Part shown: positions 10,121-17,147 of the stretch, in pieces
How positions within the stretch are numbered: the stretch's first letter is position 1
Layout of the letters: the number at the start of each line of letters is the position of its first letter
Program-made: the position numbers and the translations under genes
From: Actinomycetota bacterium
GTDB lineage: Bacteria; Actinomycetota; Geothermincolia; Geothermincolales; RBG-13-55-18
Length of the DNA stretch: 64,000 nucleotides
Assembly: GCA_030019255.1 (NCBI GenBank)
Contig: JASEFK010000002.1
Coordinates: forward strand, 109,347-173,346
Direction of reading: 5' to 3'
Notes under the pieces: generated by a model
Databases searched by the model: none
What the model saw: the letters and a program-made list of their open reading frames with translations, nothing else
What the model was told of the DNA's origin: nothing

Positions 10121-10395
10121 CCCCCTTCCTTAACCCGCCCCTCCTCGGGATGCGCCACGCTTCCCTCCACGTGGCCCAGCAGGATATGCCGGTCGCGTTT
10201 TTCCAGGGTCCCCTCGGCGAGCAGCTCCAGGACCGCCTCCTCCACCAGACGAGCCGGCCTGCATATGAGGGATGCCAGCCAGTCCTCGCTCACCAGGAGG
10301 AAGGGATTGGAGGCGAAGAAATCGATTATCTCTTCCTTGATCCTGTGCAGGGATGAAGGTTCTTCCTTCATCGAACCATCCATGTTCGACCACAT
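10102..10395 (-). CDS. small winged-helix-like protein
   Basis: The 97-residue product contains KEEIIDFFASNPFLLVSEDW, then LASLICRPARLVEEAVLELL and AEGTLEKRDRHILL. This spacing (helix, helix, recognition-like helix, strand with a basic turn) fits a winged helix-turn-helix fold of about 60 residues. It could be a small transcription factor. The start may be any of three ATG codons within the first nine residues; the longest is given, with GGGGAGGG 12 bases upstream. An extended -10 box (TGCTATATT) lies about 100 bases upstream. I do not recognise the family. Confidence 0.5.
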   Translation of the reverse strand: MWSNMDGSMKEEPSSLHRIKEEIIDFFASNPFLLVSEDWLASLICRPARLVEEAVLELLAEGTLEKRDRHILLGHVEGSVAHPEEGRVKEGGRNASS

Positions 10396-10496
10396 CCCCG
10401 GCGTCTTCCCTCCCCAAAAAGTAAAAAGATTCGATAAACGATTGACGCAGGTCCACTGCCCTTTTTTTCTTGCGCCCGTTCCGCGAGGTTTTGCCT

Positions 10497-10505
10497 AATA
10501 TAGCA
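10497..10505 (-). promoter_or_regulatory. extended -10 box upstream of the winged-helix gene
   Basis: TGCTATATT on the minus strand fits an extended -10 element (TGn followed by TATATT), about 100 bases before the start at 10395. No good -35 is visible. Confidence 0.4.
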
Positions 10506-10617
10506 CCTTCCATCGGCTCTTGTCCATCATGTTTCTTAACCTGGACAGGCATCATGGCTTTGTGCTCCCTCTCATCATCTGAACTCCTCGCCGCACGTTC
10601 TTGAACCTTCACCAATA

Positions 10618-10781
10618 CCTTTTCATAACCTCCCTGGGCTACCGCGAACCCACGCCGTTGACGGGTGTGCGCTTTCCAACTTCAAAGCACCTGTTCATAG
10701 CGGCTCTGGGTTATCACGAATACATATCATTCCCAGGTTTACGCAACAGCAGCTGCTCATCACGAACCTGGGCTACCAGCC
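10618..10781. repeat. three imperfect repeats around a CTGGGYTAYC core
   Basis: Three units centred on CTGGGCTACCGCGAA (10634), CTGGGTTATCACGAA (10706) and CTGGGCTACCAGCC (10768) share upstream sequence of the form ACCT/CTGYTCAT, 72 and 62 bases apart. The first two translate in one plus frame to similar peptides (QYLFITSLGYRE, KHLFIAALGYHE); the third gives QQLLITNLGYQP in a shifted frame. They are either decayed coding repeats or non-coding binding sites. Confidence 0.6.
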
Positions 10782-10923
10782 ATAGCTGTGGAACGTACAA
10801 GATGGTAATATGTTCCTGGATAATGTTTACATGAAAATGGCCACGCGTTTTCGCCCTTTCCCGTGGAATGGATCCCGGTCTAATCCCTGCCCTTGGTCCT
10901 GGGATGCGAGAAGGAGGTCCGTT

Positions 10924-10990
10924 CATGCCCTCCTTGAGGGCCCTGATTATCAGCTGGGCGCGATCCTCACGGGAAAGATCCAAGGCCTGC
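10924..10990 (-). pseudogene. remnant of a LuxR-type response regulator C-terminus
   Basis: Bases 10924-10969 match 11129-11173, the 3' end of the intact response regulator gene, at most positions, including an unbroken run of over 20 bases (GATTATCAGCTGGGCGCGAT and on). Translated, the fragment reads LDLSREDRAQLIIRALKEGM beside GVEDRAQLIIKAIKEGII in the intact protein. Similarity fades quickly upstream and the frame runs on into unrelated sequence, so this is a decayed duplicate, not a gene. Confidence 0.7.
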
Positions 10991-11121
10991 TCTGGGTTTT
11001 GGTGCGAAGGCTTAAAAGGAAAACTGGACACACCTACCTCGAGGCCCCTGGTTAACAAATAGGACAAGTTCAACCCGGAGAACGGAAGGCAGCCATTAGC
11101 GCCACCGTTTTGGGACGGAGA

Positions 11122-11805
11122 TCAGATTATGCCTTCCTTGATGGCCTTGATTATCAGCTGGGCGCGATCCTCCACGCCGAGTTTGCCGAAGATGTGGCGG
11201 AGGTGAGTCTTTACGGTGCTCAGGCTGATGGAGAGCTCGCGGGCCACCGCCTTGTTGCTGTACCCCTTGGCCACCAGCCTCAGGACCTCGTATTCCCTCT
11301 CCGTGAGCTCGGGCTGTTCCCCCTCCTCCGCCACCTCTTCCGTTTCCTGGGGAGTCCCAGGAAGCTGGTCGGTGCGGAACAGGGTGCTCACCAGCTTCCG
11401 GGCCACGCTGTCGGAGACCAGGGGCATGCCCCGGTGCGCGGCATGGATAGCGTTCAGAAGCTCCTCCCGGGAGAGGTCCTTGAGGATATAGCCCATGGCT
11501 CCGGCCCGGATGGCCTCCGAGGCTATCTCGATGTCGTCGTAAACGGTGATGACCACCACCTGGATGCGCGAGGTTTCCGGGTCGGACTTGAGGTGGCGGA
11601 TCACCTCGATGCCGCTCATGTCCGGCAACTTCACGTCCAGGAGCATGACGTCGGGGCGCGCTGAACGGGCCAGCCGCAGGGCGGCCCTCCCGCAGTCAGC
11701 CTCACCAACCAGGCATATCCCCTTCGTTCCCTTGAGGAGGTTGTTGATCCCCATGCGCACGATGAGGTGATCGTCGACCACCGCCAGGCGGATTTCCTCC
11801 TCCAC
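11122..11805 (-). CDS. NarL/LuxR-type response regulator
   Basis: This 227-residue two-component regulator has a receiver domain at the N-terminus (acidic pair D11-D12, phospho-acceptor D57 in DVMLLDVKLPD, lysine in YILKDLS). A NarL-type helix-turn-helix near residues 160-225 reads LTEREYEVLRLVAKGYSNKA, then VKTHLRHIFGKLGV. A charged linker of about 20 residues joins them. The GTG start lies 9 bases behind the histidine kinase stop with AAGGAGGAG, so the two are co-translated and surely form a pair. Targets are unknown; the adjacent repeat-protein operon is the obvious candidate (inference). Confidence 0.95.
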   Translation of the reverse strand: MEEEIRLAVVDDHLIVRMGINNLLKGTKGICLVGEADCGRAALRLARSARPDVMLLDVKLPDMSGIEVIRHLKSDPETSRIQVVVITVYDDIEIASEAIRAGAMGYILKDLSREELLNAIHAAHRGMPLVSDSVARKLVSTLFRTDQLPGTPQETEEVAEEGEQPELTEREYEVLRLVAKGYSNKAVARELSISLSTVKTHLRHIFGKLGVEDRAQLIIKAIKEGII

Positions 11806-11814
11806 GACTCCTCC

Positions 11815-13998
11815 TTACGCCGGGCGCCCCGCCGCCTTGGGGACGCGGAGGCTAATCCTGGTGCCCCTTCCCGGTCCGGTATCTACGGAAAGCCTGCCGC
11901 CGGCCAGTTCCGCACGCTCCTCCATGCTCCTCAGTCCCAGGCAGGGCACGATATCCCCCCTGCGGATGAAGTCGTCCAGCACGAAACCCGTCCCGTCATC
12001 CTCGACCTCCAGATGAACCTGGCCGTCCCCCTCCTCGAGGGACAGCCGGACCATCCGCGCGCGGGCATGCCTGGCCACGTTGGACAGCGCCTCCTGGGCC
12101 ACACGGAACAGGGTCATCTCCGAAAGCGCGTCTAGCCCCTGGAGGGAGCCCCGACATTCGAACCTCACCTCCAGGCCGTTCTCGACGCCGAACCTCTCCA
12201 GGTAGGAGGCCAGGGAATCCCTCAAGCCCAGCACCTCCAGGGAGGAAGGCCGGAGGTCGGATATGAGCCGCCGCAGCTCCTGCAGGCCCTGCCGGGCCCG
12301 TGCCCTAATATCTTCCACGCCGTCGGAAAGGCCGTCGGCGTTTCCGGCCTCCCTTTCGAGGACGTCCAGGCCGTAGAGGATGTCTAAAAAGAAGGGGGCC
12401 AGTCCGTCATGCAGCTCCCTGGAGATACGTATCCTCTCCTCCTCCTGGGCGGAGGAGACCCTCTGCGCCAGTTCACGCAGGCGCCGGTTGCGGTCCACGA
12501 TCTCCTGCACGAGGCGGGCGTTGAGCAAGGAAACGGCCACCTGCGCGCACAGGGCCACCAGGTGGTCCAGTTCCTCCAGGCTGAAGGGCGAGCCGTCCAT
12601 CTTCCCTCCCAGCCAGAGAAGCCCCACCCTCTCCCCTCCCACCTCCAGGGGCAAGGATATGGCTTCCCCTTCCGGTTTTTCCCTCCAGAGGGATTCCCTC
12701 ACCACCCCTCCTCCCTCGTGGATGCGCAGCACCCCCAGGCCAAGGTACTCGAGGCGGCACCCGCCCCGTTCCAGGCACTTACCCACTTGCCAGTAACTGG
12801 AAAAGCGACCATCGGGGGTGTCGAAGGTATAGGATCCCTTCCAGGCCCGCATGAACATCCCGGATTCCACCACCCCGCGATGTTGGTGTGCCGGGTGCCC
12901 GGGATGGGAGGCGAACCCGATGACCCGGTACCCCCCGCCGCCGTCCTCCCGGACCATGAGGGCGCAGGAGGCCAGGTCCAGGGAATCGCGCACCACGCCG
13001 GTCACGTCCGCGGCCAGCGTATACAGGTCCCTAACCGTGCGGATGGAGCGGCTCAGTCCCTCCAGGATGGTTCCCATACGGTCTTCGCGGCGGTAAAGTC
13101 GCCGGGACAGCAATCCATTGGCCCAACCTACCTCCGCAGGGTAAGCGATAAGGAGAGGCGCGGCGCATACCAAAAAGAGGATGATCCCGCTCCAGGAAAA
13201 TTCCATTTTCAACCCGTAGCGAAGGATGGCGAACAGGAGAAGGTATATAAAGTAGTTAATGGTGAGGGCCAGGGCATGGGCCAGGGCCCTCCGAGTCGCG
13301 GAGCGGAAATCCAGGAAGAGGCCGTGGCGCATGATGCCGTAACCCAGCAGTCCAACGAAGAGGATGCTGGCCTGGGGCGTGGTCACGTTTCCGCTCCATT
13401 CCAGGTTCTGTGCCAGGTTGGCGGCCAGCATGGGAAGGGGAGCCAGGGCCAGGAACATGAGCCCCCGCCGGCGATGCAGGGAATCGCTTTCCCGACTCTC
13501 GGAGTAATAGAGCAGGGAGCCCAAAAGGACCAGCGAAAAGCCCAGCACGGTGAGGAACCAGAAGAAGGGCGTGCGCGCCACCACCAGGCCGTGAATGTTG
13601 TCTCCCGGCAGGTAGCGGGGATACACGAGGCCGGTAGTATAGAGGAAGGCCAGCCCCAGGAGGAAGGGGCCGTATATGGCCAGGATCACTGGGACCGCCC
13701 GCTTCCATTCCCGGACGCAATCCCTGGTACGGGGGAAGAACAGGGCCAGGAGGAGGTAGCTGGGAACCAGCGGAAGTTCTCCCAGTCCCTGGAAACGGGT
13801 CCAGAATATCTTGGCCTCCAGGGAGGAGGCGGCGATGGTCAGGCCGTCCCCCAGGGACCAAAGGGCAAGGAAAACGGTCATGCTGAAGAAGAGGATGTTC
13901 ACCAGTTGCCGGCGTCCCCGGAAAAGCACGAAAATTCCCGTTGCCAGACTCAGGAGCCCCGAGGCGGTGGTTATGAAAAGGGAAAGTTCGCCTTTCAT
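11815..13998 (-). CDS. membrane histidine kinase, NarL/DesK type
   Basis: The product (727 residues) begins with seven transmembrane helices of the 7TM kinase sensor type, then about two further helices (to roughly residue 300). A GAF-like domain follows (about 330-490), then a HisKA_3 dimerisation domain with the phospho-acceptor histidine in RISRELHDGLAPFFLDILYG, and a HATPase domain with EALSNVARHA and EDDGTGFV. It should phosphorylate the regulator at 11122. Start ATG 13998 is chosen because an extended -10 box (TGCTATAAT) ends exactly six bases before it, which makes a leaderless mRNA likely; a longer frame upstream adds 23 residues without similarity. Confidence 0.93.
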   Translation of the reverse strand: MKGELSLFITTASGLLSLATGIFVLFRGRRQLVNILFFSMTVFLALWSLGDGLTIAASSLEAKIFWTRFQGLGELPLVPSYLLLALFFPRTRDCVREWKRAVPVILAIYGPFLLGLAFLYTTGLVYPRYLPGDNIHGLVVARTPFFWFLTVLGFSLVLLGSLLYYSESRESDSLHRRRGLMFLALAPLPMLAANLAQNLEWSGNVTTPQASILFVGLLGYGIMRHGLFLDFRSATRRALAHALALTINYFIYLLLFAILRYGLKMEFSWSGIILFLVCAAPLLIAYPAEVGWANGLLSRRLYRREDRMGTILEGLSRSIRTVRDLYTLAADVTGVVRDSLDLASCALMVREDGGGGYRVIGFASHPGHPAHQHRGVVESGMFMRAWKGSYTFDTPDGRFSSYWQVGKCLERGGCRLEYLGLGVLRIHEGGGVVRESLWREKPEGEAISLPLEVGGERVGLLWLGGKMDGSPFSLEELDHLVALCAQVAVSLLNARLVQEIVDRNRRLRELAQRVSSAQEEERIRISRELHDGLAPFFLDILYGLDVLEREAGNADGLSDGVEDIRARARQGLQELRRLISDLRPSSLEVLGLRDSLASYLERFGVENGLEVRFECRGSLQGLDALSEMTLFRVAQEALSNVARHARARMVRLSLEEGDGQVHLEVEDDGTGFVLDDFIRRGDIVPCLGLRSMEERAELAGGRLSVDTGPGRGTRISLRVPKAAGRPA

Positions 13999-14004
13999 AT
14001 GTAA

Positions 14005-14013
14005 ATTATAGCA
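14005..14013 (-). promoter_or_regulatory. leaderless promoter of the histidine kinase
   Basis: TGCTATAAT on the minus strand ends six bases before the ATG at 13998, so transcription would begin at or next to the A of the start codon. No Shine-Dalgarno sequence is present. Leaderless mRNAs of this geometry are common in Actinobacteria. The murA promoter at 27938 has the same layout. Confidence 0.6.
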
Positions 14014-14213
14014 TCCGACCGTGACCACTCCCTCGAGGAGCGGAGAGCACGTCCGCGGAAACGGCACGCCGGTCGCCTACACTGATGGGTGATTTTGCTT
14101 TGATAAAGGGATTGTGGAACCCGCCGCACCGTTCCATATCCTGGAAACGGCCGCACGGAAACGTTTAGGGGATGGATTTACCCGCTGAGGGGCATAGACT
14201 GACCCCTTCCGCA

Positions 14214-17144
14214 TCAGACCGAGGGGTACGAGGGCGGTATGTATATCCCGGCGTCCATCACCCGGAACCGGGAAGGGCCTAAAGGTATCAACTCGGTCCT
14301 ATATACGAAGATGTGAACCACCAGCTCCTTGACGGCCCCTCCGTTGGGCCAGTCGGGCTCCGCCTTGATCAGGTCCACCACCAGGTCGGGATCCATGAAG
14401 GCCAAGAGCTCGGTGAGGAAGGTCTCGCCGGCGGGGCTGTTCAAGGCGGAGGCCACCGGCGCTCCGTCCAGGTTGGACAGAAGATCCACCAGGAACTGGT
14501 ACCCGTAGTCGTTGAGCAGCTCCGCCAGGTCCGCGCCGCTCATGAGGGGCAGGAGCCTCTCCAGGAGAGAGCTTCCGGGGTGCATGGCATACTCCGCGTT
14601 GACGGCCTGGGCGATAACCGAGCCGTCCAGGTTGGAGATGAGGGCGGAGAGGAAGGGCGCGTTGGCGTTGAGCAGTCCGGCCACCACGGCGGGGTCCAGG
14701 GACTGCAGAAGCACCGAGGTCATCTCAGGGTTGGCGTTGAGGGCCAGGGCTATGGTCTGTGCGGTGGTGGCGTCCAGCTGGGCGACCACCGCCTGGATCA
14801 TGGTCTGGGAAGCGGCGTTGGCGTTTACCGCGGCGGCGATGAGGGGGGCCACCAGGCCGGCGTTGAGGTTGGTCACGATAGCCGACACCAGTCCCTGCCG
14901 GTTGCTGTTGAGCCTCAGGCCCTCCGCCGAGGCCTGGGCCACCGCCGGTCCCAAGTTGGCCAGCAGCTTGCGCAGGAACTGGTACTGGGGATCCGCCTGG
15001 GCCCGCTGGCAGGAGTAGTTCACGGCATAGGCTGCCGCCACCCCTACCTCCGGGTCTATGTTGGAGATGAGCACCCTTATGAAGGAGGGGTTGTTGTTCA
15101 GCCCATTGGCCAGGGCCACCCCCACTTCACCCGTGGTGTTGGCCAGGAGGCCGGTGAGGAAGTTGTCGGCGGGGTTTCCGGCCACGTTCCGGTTTATACC
15201 CTGGGCCAGGGCCGCCGCCGTCTCCTCGCTCAGGTTGGTGACCAGGACGGATACAAGATCCTGTCCCAGGGGATGGGAGGCCACGTTAGAGTTGATCCCC
15301 CGGGCCAGGTATTCGGCGGTCAGGGCGCTGGCGTTGGCCAGGAAATCGCGCAGGAAATCCGGGTTGTCGTTCACCGCCCGGGCGACGACCGCCGGGTCCA
15401 GTGCCCCGATGAGAGCGGATAGGAAATCACGAGTCATGCCCTGGGCCGCCGCCGTGCCCAGGCTCCCCTGCAGGTCGGTCAAGAGCGTACGCAGGAAATC
15501 CGGGTGTTCGTTCAACGCCCCGGCGATGGTTTTCGGATCCAGGTTCGAGATGACCGAGGCCAGGAAATCGGGGTTGCGGTTGGAGCCCTCCACCATGGCC
15601 GCGGCCACGGGAGGGGAGATCTGGGACAGCAGGTCATAAAGGAAATCGGTGTGGGCGGAAAGGGCCGCCGCCACCGGTGCGGGGTCCAGGGCAGCCAGTA
15701 GCGCCCCGATGAACTCCGGGTTCTGGTTGAGTCCCTGGGCCACTGGAACCCCCAGGGAAGGAGGCAGCAGCCGGGAGAGCTCCTCGGATATCTCCGGGTG
15801 GGCGTTGAGGGCGTTGGTCACGATGGCCGGGTCCAGCGCCTTCAGGGCCTCCACGATGAGGTCCGGGTTGGCCCCGATGCCCGCCGCCAGTCCCATCCCC
15901 ACCTCCGGCGCCAGCAGGGGTAAAAGATCGGCGGTCATCCCCGGGTTGGCGTTGACCACGTTGGCCAGGACGTTGACGTCCAAAAGCCCCAGCACCCGGG
16001 AGAGCATGGCCGTGTTGGAGATGAGGTCGGCCACGAAGGCGGGATCTATGTAGTCGGTGGACCTCCTCACCAGGTCGATGGAGGAGTTGATGAGGTCGGC
16101 CACCACCGCCGGGTCCAGGAAGTTCAGGAGATCGTTCACGAAATCGGTGGAGGACATGAGGGCCCGAGCTACGGGAACCGGCTGCATGTAAGGCGCCGCC
16201 GCGGAGAGCATGGTGGTGGAGTTGAGTATATCCGCCAGGTACTCGGGAGATATGGAGCGCACTATCCTCACCGCGGAGGACACGTTGGCATTGAGGGCGC
16301 CGGCCAGGACGGCAGGGTTCAGGTAGCGCATCACCGAGGAGAGGAAGGGGCCGTTCTGGTTGATGATGCCCGCCACCACCGCCGGGTTGATGTAATCGAG
16401 GGAGGCGGCCAGCATGTCCCCGTTCTCGTTGACCACCTGGGCTATCACCACCGGATCGAGATAGGAGACCAGTGCCGAGAGGAAGGCCCCGTTCTCGTTG
16501 ACCACCCGAGCCGTGCCCGCCGGGTCCAAGAGCCCCATGAGGGCGGTGAGGAAGGTGCCGTTCTGGTTGATGATGCCCGCCACCACCGCCGGGTCCAGGA
16601 AGGACATCACCGCGGATAGGAAGGGACCGTTCTGGTTGATGCCCTGGTTCAGGGCTGCCGGGTCCAGGTAACCCAGGAGCTTGGCTAGGAAATCCCCGTT
16701 TTCGTTGACCGCCCGGGCCACCACCTGGGGATCCAGGTACTGCAGAAGCCCCGTGACCATGTCCCCCACGTTGTTGACCACGTAGGCCACGGCCTCCGGG
16801 TCCAGATAGGGCATGGCCGCGGAGAGGAAGTCCGGGTTCTCGTTGACCACCTGGGCGATGACCGCCACCGTTCCCTCCTCCACCATGGCCTGGAGGAGCT
16901 GGGAGACGAACTCCGGGTTCTCGTTCAGCGCCTCGGCCACCGCCTTCGGTTCGGTGTGTTTGAGCATGTTGGAGAGGAGGTCCACGTCGGAAGCGATCTT
17001 CCCCAGGAGCGGACCGAGGGGGCTCCGCGAGGGCAGGACCATGACCGCCCCCAGGGCCAGGAAGGCCACCAGGAGGACCACTACGGCCACGTTGACCACC
17101 AGCTGCACGGGCTTCTTCACCAGGAACATGTCGCTATCACCCAC
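14214..17144 (-). CDS. anchored 23-residue-repeat protein, paralogue 1
   Basis: This 976-residue protein has a short basic N-terminus (FLVKKPVQ), one membrane helix and the segment LPSRSPLGPLLGKIAS. About 35 tandem repeats follow, to roughly residue 930. The regular unit is 23 residues, as in VVARAVNENGDFLAKLLGYL followed by DPA: two short helices joined by N-x-N-G/P, closed by an LDP turn. Units in the second half are often 25-32 residues, with GLNxNP and small insertions. The C-terminus (IFVYRTELIPLGPSRFR) looks beta-rich. Topology should be N-in with a large external solenoid. I know no matching family. GTG start behind GGAGGAG, 3 bases after paralogue 2; last gene of the three. Confidence 0.85.
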   Translation of the reverse strand: MGDSDMFLVKKPVQLVVNVAVVVLLVAFLALGAVMVLPSRSPLGPLLGKIASDVDLLSNMLKHTEPKAVAEALNENPEFVSQLLQAMVEEGTVAVIAQVVNENPDFLSAAMPYLDPEAVAYVVNNVGDMVTGLLQYLDPQVVARAVNENGDFLAKLLGYLDPAALNQGINQNGPFLSAVMSFLDPAVVAGIINQNGTFLTALMGLLDPAGTARVVNENGAFLSALVSYLDPVVIAQVVNENGDMLAASLDYINPAVVAGIINQNGPFLSSVMRYLNPAVLAGALNANVSSAVRIVRSISPEYLADILNSTTMLSAAAPYMQPVPVARALMSSTDFVNDLLNFLDPAVVADLINSSIDLVRRSTDYIDPAFVADLISNTAMLSRVLGLLDVNVLANVVNANPGMTADLLPLLAPEVGMGLAAGIGANPDLIVEALKALDPAIVTNALNAHPEISEELSRLLPPSLGVPVAQGLNQNPEFIGALLAALDPAPVAAALSAHTDFLYDLLSQISPPVAAAMVEGSNRNPDFLASVISNLDPKTIAGALNEHPDFLRTLLTDLQGSLGTAAAQGMTRDFLSALIGALDPAVVARAVNDNPDFLRDFLANASALTAEYLARGINSNVASHPLGQDLVSVLVTNLSEETAAALAQGINRNVAGNPADNFLTGLLANTTGEVGVALANGLNNNPSFIRVLISNIDPEVGVAAAYAVNYSCQRAQADPQYQFLRKLLANLGPAVAQASAEGLRLNSNRQGLVSAIVTNLNAGLVAPLIAAAVNANAASQTMIQAVVAQLDATTAQTIALALNANPEMTSVLLQSLDPAVVAGLLNANAPFLSALISNLDGSVIAQAVNAEYAMHPGSSLLERLLPLMSGADLAELLNDYGYQFLVDLLSNLDGAPVASALNSPAGETFLTELLAFMDPDLVVDLIKAEPDWPNGGAVKELVVHIFVYRTELIPLGPSRFRVMDAGIYIPPSYPSV

Positions 17145-17147
17145 CCG

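Larger units (their letters stand above)
10396..11121. other. intergenic region with degenerate repeats and gene remnant
   Basis: This 726-base region has no intact gene that I can support. It holds an extended -10 box for the small gene at 10102 (TGCTATATT, 10497-10505), three related 30-odd base units at 10618-10781, a TGGTAATATGTTCC site at 10803 and a fragment of a duplicated LuxR-type regulator at 10924. Confidence 0.5.
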
